This document shows positions 44,696 through 52,454 of a DNA stretch of 64,000 nt, piece by piece; the stretch's first letter is position 1, and every line of letters starts with the position of its first letter. Origin of the DNA: an uncultured Bacilli bacterium (GTDB lineage: Bacteria; Bacillota_I; Bacilli_A; RF39; UBA660); contig CAJUHO010000003.1 in assembly GCA_910586195.1 (NCBI GenBank), positions 1 to 64,000 on the forward strand, in the 5' to 3' direction. A program made the position numbers and the translations under genes. The notes below the pieces were generated by a model. It made no database searches. It was not told the DNA's origin and saw only the letters and a program-made list of their open reading frames with translations.

Positions 44696-45139
44696 ATGAA
44701 ATATGAAATTAACGAAGGGACTTTAGCTATTATGCCAGTAGGAGATGATACTAGTAAGGTTTTTGAGGATGAGGTACAATATGTAATTGAGCAGAAACCT
44801 TTTCAAATTATGGATGATAGTTGTAAGTATTTTGGAAGTAGTTATAGGGGAAGAAAGGAAGGAGCCAAAAGTATTCTTGGTGACGGTTATAAAATACCAA
44901 TATTAATTGAAGATAGTCGTAATATTGTATTTTTTCCTACGATTTCACCACAAGATAGTGAATGTATTTGGCTTGCCTCTAATAAAATAGAAAGACTTGA
45001 CTATATTGATGAATTAAATTCCAAGGTTATATTTAATAATGGTCAGGAAATTATCATCCCAATTTCTTATCGTTCCTTAGAAAATCAGCTACTTCGTGCA
45101 ACTAGGCTAGAGTCTGTCGTTAGAAACCGAAAAAAATAA
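44696..45139 (+). CDS. ComK-family regulator
   Basis: 147 residues. Strong similarity to the competence transcription factor ComK: PFQIMDDSCKYFGSSYRGRKEG, VFFPTISP, ECIWLASNKI and IPISYRSLENQLLRA. B. subtilis ComK is 192 residues; the C-terminal ~45 residues, which carry regulatory/degradation functions, are missing here. It sits between dnaN and recF, where yaaA is expected and absent. It may activate DNA-uptake and recombination genes, or have another role. Some Bacilli carry two ComK paralogues. Confidence 0.85.
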   Translation: MKYEINEGTLAIMPVGDDTSKVFEDEVQYVIEQKPFQIMDDSCKYFGSSYRGRKEGAKSILGDGYKIPILIEDSRNIVFFPTISPQDSECIWLASNKIERLDYIDELNSKVIFNNGQEIIIPISYRSLENQLLRATRLESVVRNRKK

Positions 45140-45178
45140 TAAGAATATGCAAAATTAAGTGCATAAATGCCCATATTA

Positions 45179-45187
45179 TGCTATAAT
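45179..45187 (+). promoter_or_regulatory. Extended -10 promoter of recF-gyrBA
   Basis: TGCTATAAT, an extended -10 with consensus hexamer. No clear -35 is seen at 17 bp, which extended -10 promoters tolerate. Confidence 0.6.
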
Positions 45188-45232
45188 AGTCATGTAGGTA
45201 TAGGAATATTAATACAGGGATAAGGTGATAAT

Positions 45233-45268
45233 ATGGGTCTTTTTTTGGTGATTTATGATTTTAGATAG
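45233..45268 (+). CDS. Possible 11-codon leader ORF overlapping recF start
   Basis: ATG with a good AAGGTGA site 4 nt upstream opens an 11-residue frame ([11 protein letters not shown]) whose stop lies 12 bp inside recF. recF itself has only GGTG close before its ATG, so the leader may couple translation into recF. It may simply be chance. Confidence 0.35.
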   Translation: MGLFLVIYDFR

Positions 45269-46364
45269 GATTAGTCTTTATAATTTTAGAAATTATCATA
45301 AAATAAATCTTCAGTTAGGACCGAATATGAATATTTTTATTGGTCAAAATGCTCAGGGAAAAACAAATATTTTGGAAGCGATTTCCATATTAGCTCTGAC
45401 AAAATCTCATAGAAGTGGTGTGGATCCTAACTTAATTAAAATAGGGGAAGAGAAAGCCATTTTAAAAGGAAAAGTGAAAGATAATAAAATTATTAATAAT
45501 TTAGAAGTACAACTTGTAAATGCAAATAAGAAAATTATAGTTAATAATAGCAATATTAAAAAATTAGCAGATTATATTTCTTATTTAAATATTATTATTT
45601 TTACACCAGATGATTTGGAGTTAATTAAAGGTTCTCCTAGTATTAGAAGAAATTTTTTTAATATTGAATTGAGTCAATTATCAAAAACTTATTTAAATAC
45701 CTATAATGAATATAATAAAATTCTAAAAACTCGGAATGAGTATTTAAAATTATTATTTACAAGTAGTTTGGCTGATAAAAACTATTTGAATATTTTAACA
45801 GATACTTTAGTAGAGAAAGCAATTATTGTATATCAAGAACGTAAAAAATTTATAGATTATATTAATGAAAATTTAAGTAATATATTCTATGATATTGCAA
45901 ATCAAAAGGAATTACGAATACAGTATGTAACAAATTTACATTTTGATCAATTTGATTATGATACCATTAGGAAAAAAATGTTGGATACCTTTCAGCATAA
46001 TTATGAGAAAGAGTTAAATTATAAAATGACATTATATGGTCCACATCGTGATGATTTTATATTTTATTTAAATGAAATTGATTTAAAATTTTTTGGTTCT
46101 CAAGGACAACAGCGGCTAGCTGTTATTGCTACAAAGTTATCAGAAATTGGGATTTTTGAAAGTATTTGTCATACAAAGCCAATTCTACTTTTAGATGATA
46201 TATTTAGCGAGCTTGATTTACAAAAGAGAAAGAAATTACTTAAGTATATTCATAATGATTTACAAAGTGTTATTACTACAACAGATTTAAAGAATATTCA
46301 AAAAAAGTTTTTAGAAAATGCCAATATTTATGTTGTAGAAAATGGAAATGTTTATAGAAAGTAG
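45255..46364 (+). CDS. recF: DNA replication and repair protein RecF
   Basis: 369 residues, SMC-like ABC ATPase. Walker [14 protein letters not shown], signature FGSQGQQRL, Walker [12 protein letters not shown]. It loads RecA at gaps with RecO and RecR (recR is at 54454). gyrB follows after 8 bp. Confidence 0.96.
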   Translation: MILDRISLYNFRNYHKINLQLGPNMNIFIGQNAQGKTNILEAISILALTKSHRSGVDPNLIKIGEEKAILKGKVKDNKIINNLEVQLVNANKKIIVNNSNIKKLADYISYLNIIIFTPDDLELIKGSPSIRRNFFNIELSQLSKTYLNTYNEYNKILKTRNEYLKLLFTSSLADKNYLNILTDTLVEKAIIVYQERKKFIDYINENLSNIFYDIANQKELRIQYVTNLHFDQFDYDTIRKKMLDTFQHNYEKELNYKMTLYGPHRDDFIFYLNEIDLKFFGSQGQQRLAVIATKLSEIGIFESICHTKPILLLDDIFSELDLQKRKKLLKYIHNDLQSVITTTDLKNIQKKFLENANIYVVENGNVYRK

Positions 46365-46372
46365 GGAAGAAA

Positions 46373-48289
46373 ATGGAAGAGAAAAAATATGATTCATCTG
46401 CAATTCAAGTTTTAGAAGGATTAGAAGCCGTTCGAAAACGTCCAGGGATGTATATTGGAACTACTAGTTCGCGTGGACTTCATCATTTAGTTTGGGAAAT
46501 TGTGGATAATGCAATAGATGAAGCTTTAGCAGGTTTTTGTTCTCATATTGAAGTTATTGTGGGAAAGGAAAATACCATTACAGTTAAAGATGATGGACGT
46601 GGTATTCCAGTAGATATTCATCCTAAAACAAAAAAAAGTACAGTGGAAACAGTTTATACCGTTTTACATGCTGGTGGAAAATTTGGTGGCGGTGGATATA
46701 AGGTGTCTGGTGGTCTGCATGGAGTTGGTGCCAGTGTTGTTAATGCCTTAAGTAGTTGGTTAGAAGTTAGGGTTTATAAAGATGGAAATGTTTATTATCA
46801 GAAGTATAGTAATGGTGGGCACCCTGAAGCACAACTTACAGTGATTGAAGAGTGTGCAAAAGAAAGAACAGGAACTACGGTAACTTTTAAGCCAGATCCA
46901 GAAATATTTACAGAAACGACAATCTATGATTATGAGATATTGAAAACAAGATTACGTGAATTGGCTTTTTTAAATAAGGGGCTTCGTATTTCTTTATTTG
47001 ATGAAAGAGAAGTTGATAGAAAAGATTCTTTTTATTATGAAGGTGGCTTAAAGGAGTATGTATCTATGTTGAATACTTCTAAGAATCCTATTCATGATAC
47101 TATCATTGATGTAGAAGGTATCGATAAGGATATTTCTTTAGAGGTTGCTCTTCAATATAATGAAACATATAATTCTAGTATTTACTCTTTTGTAAATAAT
47201 ATTACAACTCCAGAAGGTGGAACGCATGAGGATGGAGTAAGACGTGCTTTGACTAGAATTCTTAATAAGTATGCTGTTGCTAATGGTATCTTAAAGAATA
47301 ATGATGATTCACTAACAGGGGATGATGTACGAGAGGGTCTTACTATGATTATCTCTATTAAGCATCCAAATCCCCAGTTTGAAGGACAGACAAAGACGAA
47401 ACTTGGAAATGCAGAGGTTAGAGGGGTTGCTGATAAGATTTTTTCTGCGACATTTGAACGTTTTTTAATGGAGCATCCAGATGAAGCAAAAATTATTGTA
47501 GAAAAGGGAATGACCGCTTCTCGTGCTAGAGTTGCCGCTAAAAAGGCTCGAGAGCTTACAAGACGTAAGGGTGATTTGGATATTACTAATTTCTATGGAA
47601 AATTATCTGATTGCAAGAGTAAAGATGCTTCAGAAAGTGAAATTTTCTTAGTCGAGGGGGATTCAGCAGGAGGTTCTGCTATTAAAGGTAGAAATAGTAT
47701 TACACAGGCGATATTGCCACTTCGTGGAAAAATTTTAAATGTAGAAAAGGCAAGACTTGATAGAGCTTTGTCGAATGAAGAGATTCGTACTATTATTACA
47801 GCATTTGGAACAGGAATAGGAGACGATTTTGATTTGAGTAAGCTTCGTTATCATAAAATTATTATTATGACCGATGCCGATGTAGATGGTTCTCATATCC
47901 GAGTACTTCTTTTAACGCTATTTTACCGGTTTTTTAGGCCTATTGTGGAAGCTGGACATGTATATGCTGCCCAACCTCCATTATTCGTCATAAAACACGG
48001 GAAAACGATTAAATATGTGTTGAATGAACAAGAAAGAGATGAGTATTTAGCAACTCTTGCTCCTAATACGAAATATGAGATTGCTCGTATGAAAGGTTTA
48101 GGAGAGATGGATGCTGAGGAGTTAAATGAGACAACAATGGATATTGAAAAGAGAGTATTAAGACAGATTACAGTTGATGATGCGATGCTTGCAGATGAGA
48201 CTTTTTCAAAACTTATGGGAGAAGAAGTAGAACCACGTCGTAATTTTATTGAAGAAAATGCTGTATATGTTGAGAATTTGGATGTTTAG
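46373..48289 (+). CDS. gyrB: DNA gyrase subunit B
   Basis: 638 residues. GHKL ATPase ([20 protein letters not shown]), transducer, and TOPRIM domain ([19 protein letters not shown]) ending with the GyrB tail. Co-transcribed with gyrA 13 bp downstream. Confidence 0.97.
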   Translation: MEEKKYDSSAIQVLEGLEAVRKRPGMYIGTTSSRGLHHLVWEIVDNAIDEALAGFCSHIEVIVGKENTITVKDDGRGIPVDIHPKTKKSTVETVYTVLHAGGKFGGGGYKVSGGLHGVGASVVNALSSWLEVRVYKDGNVYYQKYSNGGHPEAQLTVIEECAKERTGTTVTFKPDPEIFTETTIYDYEILKTRLRELAFLNKGLRISLFDEREVDRKDSFYYEGGLKEYVSMLNTSKNPIHDTIIDVEGIDKDISLEVALQYNETYNSSIYSFVNNITTPEGGTHEDGVRRALTRILNKYAVANGILKNNDDSLTGDDVREGLTMIISIKHPNPQFEGQTKTKLGNAEVRGVADKIFSATFERFLMEHPDEAKIIVEKGMTASRARVAAKKARELTRRKGDLDITNFYGKLSDCKSKDASESEIFLVEGDSAGGSAIKGRNSITQAILPLRGKILNVEKARLDRALSNEEIRTIITAFGTGIGDDFDLSKLRYHKIIIMTDADVDGSHIRVLLLTLFYRFFRPIVEAGHVYAAQPPLFVIKHGKTIKYVLNEQERDEYLATLAPNTKYEIARMKGLGEMDAEELNETTMDIEKRVLRQITVDDAMLADETFSKLMGEEVEPRRNFIEENAVYVENLDV

Positions 48290-48302
48290 GAGGTAAGGTA
48301 TA

Positions 48303-50756
48303 ATGGATAGATTAGAAAAGAATAATATTGTAAATGAGATTCGAAATTCCTTTTTAGAGTATTCTATGAGTGTTATTGTAGCACGTGCATTACCAGATTT
48401 ACGTGATGGACTTAAACCAGTTCATCGTAGAATTCTATATTCAATGTATGAGTCTGGTTATACGCCTGATAAACCTCATAAAAAGAGTGCAAAAACTGTC
48501 GGAGAAGTTATGGGGAATTACCATCCACATGGGGACTCTAGTATTTATGAAGCTATGGTTCGTATGGCACAGGATTTCTCCTATCGTTATATGTTAGTAG
48601 ATGGTCATGGTAACTTTGGTAATATCGAAGGTTACGGTGCAGCGGCTATGCGTTATACAGAGTCTCGTCTTTCTAAGATTTCGTTAGAACTTCTTAGAAA
48701 TATTAATAAAAATACTGTTGATTTTGTACCAAATTTTGATGAGACAACAAAAGAACCTACTGTTTTACCTTCTCGTTTTCCTAACATTTTAGTAAATGGA
48801 ACGATGGGAATTGCAGTTGGTATGGCTACTAATATTCCTCCCCATAATTTGGGAGAAGTGATAGATGGGTGTATTGCTTATATTGATAATCCAGATATTG
48901 ATGTTGATGGTTTAATGAAATATATTAAAGGTCCTGATTTTCCTACTGGTGCTACAATCCTTGGAAATAGTGGAATAAGAAAGGCTTATGAAACAGGACG
49001 AGGTAGTATTACTATTCGTAGTAAGGCACGAATTGAGGAAGATAAAGGAAAACATTATATTATTGTTGATGAGGTTCCATATGGAATTAATACTCTTGAT
49101 TTAAAAAATAAAGTAGCGGATTTAGTTCATAATAAGGTTATTGATGGTATTGCAGATTACCATACTGATTTAAAAGATGGTATTAAGATTACTATTACTT
49201 TGAAAAAAGATGCTAATCCTCAAGTAGTACTTAATAACTTATATAAACATACCGCCTTTCAAAATAATTTTGGTATTATTTTCTTAATGTTAGATCAAGG
49301 TGTTCCAAAAACTCTTGGATTGAAAGATATTATCTCTAAATATGTGGATTATCAAAAGGAAATTATTATTCGCCGGACAAAGTTTGATTTGGCTAAGGAT
49401 GAAGCTAGGGCCCATATTTTAGAGGGATTAAAGATTGCACTTGATCATATTGATGCCATTATTGCATTAATTAAGGCTTCTAAAAGTGATGAAGAGGCTA
49501 TGAATGGTCTGATGAGTAAGTATCATCTATCAGAAGCTCAATCTCAGGCAATTTTAGAGATGAAATTAAGAAGATTGACTGGATTAGAACGAGATAAGAT
49601 TGAAAATGAACTTGCTGCTTTGCTCGCTGAGATAGAGGAATTGAAATCGATTCTTGCTAGTGAAGAGAAAGTATTACAGATTATTAAGGATGAAATGACG
49701 GAAATTAAGAATAAATATGGTGATGAACGTCGCACTGATATTGATATGACTGCTATTGAATATATTGAGGATGAATCATTAATCCCTGTAGAAGATATTA
49801 TTGTTACTTTGACGAATAATGGCTATGTTAAAAGATTAAAGTCAGATACTTATCGTGCACAAAATCGAGGTGGCGTTGGTGTTAAGGGTATGGCAACTAA
49901 TGAAGAAGACTTCGTAAAACATCTCATTAATATGAAAACACATGATTATATTCTTTTCTTTTCAAATAAGGGAAGGGTATATCGATTGAAAGGATATGAA
50001 ATACCAGAATTTAGCAGACAATCTAAAGGACTGCCAATTATTAATTTGTTATCTTTAGATAAAAACGAAAACATTAGTTCGATTGTTAAGGTAGCTGCAG
50101 AGAGTGAAGAAAATAATTTCTTATTATTTACAACGAAAAATGGTTTAGTTAAACGTACGGCAATGGAAGAATTTGATAGTATTCGTAGAGGTGGAAAGAT
50201 TGCTATTATTTTAAAAGATGATGATGAGTTGATTAATGTTTCTAAAACAAATGGTGAGAATGAAGTTGTTTTAGGTGCAAGTAATGGACGAATGGTACGT
50301 TTTAATGAACAGGAAGTTAGAGTAATGGGAAGAGGTACTTCTGGTGTTAGAGGTATGGATTTAGATGGTAGTCATATTGTTGGTGCAGAAGTTGTTACGC
50401 CAGAGCAATTAATTTTAATTGTAACGGAAAATGGTTATGGAAAACAAACTGAGATTAATGAGTATCGTTTAACTCATCGTGGTAGTAAGGGAGTAAAGGC
50501 TCTTAATGTTACAGAAAAAAATGGAAGCATGGTAGCACTTAATTGTGTGGATGTTACAAAGGAACAAGATTTAATTATTGTCAGTGATAGTGGTATTGTT
50601 ATGAGGATGCCATTAGAACAAGTTTCTACATTGAGAAGGGCAACACAAGGAGTTAGATTGATTCATTTGAAAGATAATCAAAGGGTAGCAACTGTAACAA
50701 TTGTGGAAAAAGAAAAATCAGAGGATATAACAGAAGAGGAAAAAGTGGAAAACTAA
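48303..50756 (+). CDS. gyrA: DNA gyrase subunit A
   Basis: 817 residues. Winged-helix/tower core with catalytic Tyr in [11 protein letters not shown], quinolone-region [11 protein letters not shown], and a C-terminal beta-pinwheel. The GyrA box reads QNRGGVG (consensus QRRGGKG), which supports gyrase over topoisomerase IV. The 3' end forms part of a terminator. Confidence 0.97.
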   Translation: MDRLEKNNIVNEIRNSFLEYSMSVIVARALPDLRDGLKPVHRRILYSMYESGYTPDKPHKKSAKTVGEVMGNYHPHGDSSIYEAMVRMAQDFSYRYMLVDGHGNFGNIEGYGAAAMRYTESRLSKISLELLRNINKNTVDFVPNFDETTKEPTVLPSRFPNILVNGTMGIAVGMATNIPPHNLGEVIDGCIAYIDNPDIDVDGLMKYIKGPDFPTGATILGNSGIRKAYETGRGSITIRSKARIEEDKGKHYIIVDEVPYGINTLDLKNKVADLVHNKVIDGIADYHTDLKDGIKITITLKKDANPQVVLNNLYKHTAFQNNFGIIFLMLDQGVPKTLGLKDIISKYVDYQKEIIIRRTKFDLAKDEARAHILEGLKIALDHIDAIIALIKASKSDEEAMNGLMSKYHLSEAQSQAILEMKLRRLTGLERDKIENELAALLAEIEELKSILASEEKVLQIIKDEMTEIKNKYGDERRTDIDMTAIEYIEDESLIPVEDIIVTLTNNGYVKRLKSDTYRAQNRGGVGVKGMATNEEDFVKHLINMKTHDYILFFSNKGRVYRLKGYEIPEFSRQSKGLPIINLLSLDKNENISSIVKVAAESEENNFLLFTTKNGLVKRTAMEEFDSIRRGGKIAIILKDDDELINVSKTNGENEVVLGASNGRMVRFNEQEVRVMGRGTSGVRGMDLDGSHIVGAEVVTPEQLILIVTENGYGKQTEINEYRLTHRGSKGVKALNVTEKNGSMVALNCVDVTKEQDLIIVSDSGIVMRMPLEQVSTLRRATQGVRLIHLKDNQRVATVTIVEKEKSEDITEEEKVEN

Positions 50757-50771
50757 AAGTCCACTTTTTTT
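50741..50771 (+). terminator. Terminator of gyrA
   Basis: AAAAGTGGA / TCCACTTTT, 9-bp stem with 10-nt loop containing the gyrA stop, then a T-run. Confidence 0.8.
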
Positions 50772-50792
50772 GTGGAAAAGTAAAATAATTAG

Positions 50793-50821
50793 TTGCTTTT
50801 TTTTATGAGTTATATTAAAAT
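50793..50821 (+). promoter_or_regulatory. Promoter of SRP RNA gene
   Basis: TTGCTT (50793-50798), 17-bp spacer, TAAAAT (50816-50821). The predicted +1 (~50828) is the first base of the SRP RNA stem. Confidence 0.7.
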
Positions 50822-50827
50822 GTAATC

Positions 50828-50907
50828 GGTACAATGAATATGTTGGAACTAGGTCAGGATCGGAAGATAGCAGCCTTAACAAATTTTATTCATGTGTACC
50901 ATTTTTT
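50828..50907 (+). ncRNA. ffs: Signal recognition particle RNA, short 4.5S type
   Basis: The invariant helix-8 region GGTCAGGATCGGAAGATAGCAGCC is present (given here by position: about 50852-50875), with GGAA tetraloop and asymmetric A/C-rich loop. Outer stem GGTACA-ATGAATA pairs with TATTCAT-GTGTACC, closing one hairpin of ~73 nt, followed by T6. There is no Alu domain, unlike the ~270-nt SRP RNA of B. subtilis. Ffh binds helix 8 to target membrane proteins. In Bacillus this gene lies between tadA and dnaX; here it is just before tadA. Confidence 0.92.
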
Positions 50908-50923
50908 ATGGAGTGAATTATCT

Positions 50924-51388
50924 ATGTATAATGAGAAGTTTATGAAGGTGGCAATTGAAGAGGGGAAAAAAGCTTTATTATGCGATGAAGTACCTATAGG
51001 TGCTGTTATTGTAAAAGATGATAAAATTATTTCCCAAGCATTTAACAGAAAAAATAAAAGTAATATAGTAACTAGGCATGCAGAGATCATCGCAATTGAG
51101 GAAGCTAATCGTATTTTTAATAATTGGCGTTTGTGTGATTGTGATATATATGTAACTTTAGAGCCCTGTCCGATGTGCATGAGTGCTATACAGCAAGCTA
51201 GAATAGCTAATGTTTATTATGGATTATCAAATAGGAATCAGGAAAATAGAGATATAATTAGTGTTATTGCAGGAAAAAGTCATATAAATCCAAGTGTAAA
51301 TTTATCTGGAGGTTATATGAGCAAGGAAGTATCATTACTAATGACATCTTTTTTTAAGAAAAGACGAATTATTAGCGATGATAAATGA
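50924..51388 (+). CDS. tadA: tRNA-specific adenosine deaminase
   Basis: 154 residues. It converts A34 to inosine in tRNA-Arg(ACG). Zinc/catalytic motifs HAE (RHAEIIAIEEA) and PCPMC (LEPCPMCMSA) are intact. The frame is open further upstream, but that part is the SRP RNA; ATG at 50924 has GGAGTGA before it. The gene is followed by the parS/NBS array. Confidence 0.93.
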   Translation: MYNEKFMKVAIEEGKKALLCDEVPIGAVIVKDDKIISQAFNRKNKSNIVTRHAEIIAIEEANRIFNNWRLCDCDIYVTLEPCPMCMSAIQQARIANVYYGLSNRNQENRDIISVIAGKSHINPSVNLSGGYMSKEVSLLMTSFFKKRRIISDDK

Positions 51389-51402
51389 AAGTAATTACTT
51401 AT

Positions 51403-51426
51403 AAATTATTTCCCGGGAAATAATTT
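51403..51426. promoter_or_regulatory. NBS 1
   Basis: Perfect Noc site ATTTCCCGGGAAAT (51408-51421) inside a 24-bp perfect palindrome, 15 bp after the tadA stop. Confidence 0.92.
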
Positions 51427-51481
51427 TTTTAATTCTATGTCCTTAATTATTTTAATTTTATGGAGTTTTTGTATTAGAATT

Positions 51482-51488
51482 ATTTCCC
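51482..51488. repeat. Half NBS in unit 1
   Basis: ATTTCCC followed by an A-tract instead of the second half. The same context recurs at 51776-51782, so it looks like a decayed NBS copied with the unit. Confidence 0.5.
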
Positions 51489-51568
51489 AAAAAACAATCG
51501 TATTATTTGATTATAATCATATATTTATATTAATATGATTTTCTTTTCTACTGATTATAAGTATTGAA

Positions 51569-51594
51569 TTTAATGTTTCACGTGAAACATTAAA
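51569..51594. promoter_or_regulatory. parS 1
   Basis: Perfect parS TGTTTCACGTGAAACA (51574-51589) within a 26-bp perfect palindrome. Confidence 0.95.
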
Positions 51595-51635
51595 CCATAT
51601 AATAAATAAATTAGCATCATAAAATGATAAAAATT

Positions 51636-51649
51636 ATTTCCCGGGAAAT
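51636..51649. promoter_or_regulatory. NBS 2
   Basis: Perfect ATTTCCCGGGAAAT, 62 bp after the start of parS 1. Confidence 0.92.
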
Positions 51650-51775
51650 AACTTTTTTAATTCTATATCTTTAACTGTTTTATATTAAAAGAAGTTAAAT
51701 ATAATAATTTTCTTAATTTTTTTATTTTATGGTGTTTATAAACTTAAAGACACAATGTATTTTAATATTAGAATT

Positions 51776-51782
51776 ATTTCCC
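51776..51782. repeat. Half NBS in unit 2
   Basis: ATTTCCC plus A-tract, in the same flanking sequence as the half site at 51482. Confidence 0.5.
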
Positions 51783-51866
51783 AAAAACAATCGTATTGTT
51801 TAATTATAATCATATATTCATATTAATATGGTTTTCTTTTCTATTGATAATAAGCATCCAATTTAA

Positions 51867-51882
51867 TGTTTCACGTGAAACA
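51867..51882. promoter_or_regulatory. parS 2
   Basis: Perfect TGTTTCACGTGAAACA. Confidence 0.95.
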
Positions 51883-51930
51883 TTAAACTATATTAATAGG
51901 TAAATTAGTTTCATAAAACGATAAAAAATT

Positions 51931-51944
51931 ATTTCCCGGGAAAT
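51931..51944. promoter_or_regulatory. NBS 3
   Basis: Perfect ATTTCCCGGGAAAT, 64 bp after parS 2. Confidence 0.92.
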
Positions 51945-52038
51945 AATTTGGTACTTCTTATATGATTTACTATTGTTTATTATGATTATATTCATATTAG
52001 TATGTTATGTTTTTTTTGATAATAAGCATCCAATTTAA

Positions 52039-52054
52039 TGTTTCACGTGAAACA
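52039..52054. promoter_or_regulatory. parS 3
   Basis: Perfect TGTTTCACGTGAAACA. Confidence 0.95.
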
Positions 52055-52102
52055 TTGAACTATATTAATAGGTAAATTAATTTCATAAAACGATAAAAAA
52101 TT

Positions 52103-52116
52103 ATTTCCTGGGAAAT
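52103..52116. promoter_or_regulatory. NBS 4, one mismatch
   Basis: ATTTCCTGGGAAAT, one change at the centre of the palindrome. Confidence 0.75.
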
Positions 52117-52209
52117 AATTTGGTACTTCTTATGATTTACTATTGTTTATTATGATTATATTTATATTAGTATGTTATGTTTTTTATTAATTATAAGCAT
52201 CTGATTTAA

Positions 52210-52225
52210 TGCTTCATATGAAAGA
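52210..52225. promoter_or_regulatory. Degenerate parS 4
   Basis: TGCTTCATATGAAAGA, four mismatches to parS including the central CG. Probably not bound by ParB; a decayed copy kept by unit duplication. Confidence 0.5.
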
Positions 52226-52272
52226 TTGAACTGTATTAATAGGTAAATTAGTTTCATAAAATAATAAAAATT

Positions 52273-52286
52273 ATTTCCCGGGAAAT
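52273..52286. promoter_or_regulatory. NBS 5
   Basis: Perfect ATTTCCCGGGAAAT, 63 bp after the degenerate parS. Confidence 0.92.
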
Positions 52287-52310
52287 AATTTTTGCGTGTT
52301 ATATCGATGG

Positions 52311-52352
52311 AATAATTAATGTTTCACGTGAAACATTAATTATTTTTTTTAG
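52311..52352. promoter_or_regulatory. parS 5 in a 34-bp palindrome with T-run
   Basis: Perfect parS (52320-52335) at the centre of a 34-bp perfect palindrome (52311-52344), followed by eight T. As RNA it would be a terminator-like hairpin, so it may also insulate dnaX from upstream transcription. Confidence 0.9.
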
Positions 52353-52454
52353 AGATATTAAAAAATATTTTTTTGTTTGAAATAAGTATAATAATTCAAA
52401 TAAATTGTGATATACTTAATTGGACAAGTTATATAATGTAAGGGGAGTGATTGA

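Larger units (their letters stand above)
51389..52454. repeat. Interleaved parS / Noc-binding-site array
   Basis: 1,066 bp without any gene between tadA and dnaX. It is built of five tandem, diverged units, each with an NBS palindrome followed by a parS palindrome. NBS at 51408, 51636, 51931, 52103 (one mismatch) and 52273. parS at 51574, 51867, 52039, 52210 (degenerate) and 52320. The distance from each parS to the next NBS start is 62, 64, 64 and 63 bp, and the ~48 bp between them is conserved (…TAATAGGTAAATTA…CATAAAA…). Units 1 and 2 are longer and contain a half NBS. Cognate proteins ParB and Noc are encoded at 31277 and 33043. Confidence 0.93.

Noticed and set aside
45140..45254. yaaA (S4-domain) gene between dnaN and recF
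   Set aside because: No frame of suitable size exists; only the 11-codon leader ORF is present.
50834..50923. N-terminal extension of tadA
   Set aside because: The open frame runs through the SRP RNA gene; the ribosome-binding site and family length support the start at 50924.
51389..52454. CRISPR array or phage attachment region
   Set aside because: Repeats are palindromic protein sites with variable, related spacers, and no cas, integrase or phage gene is near.
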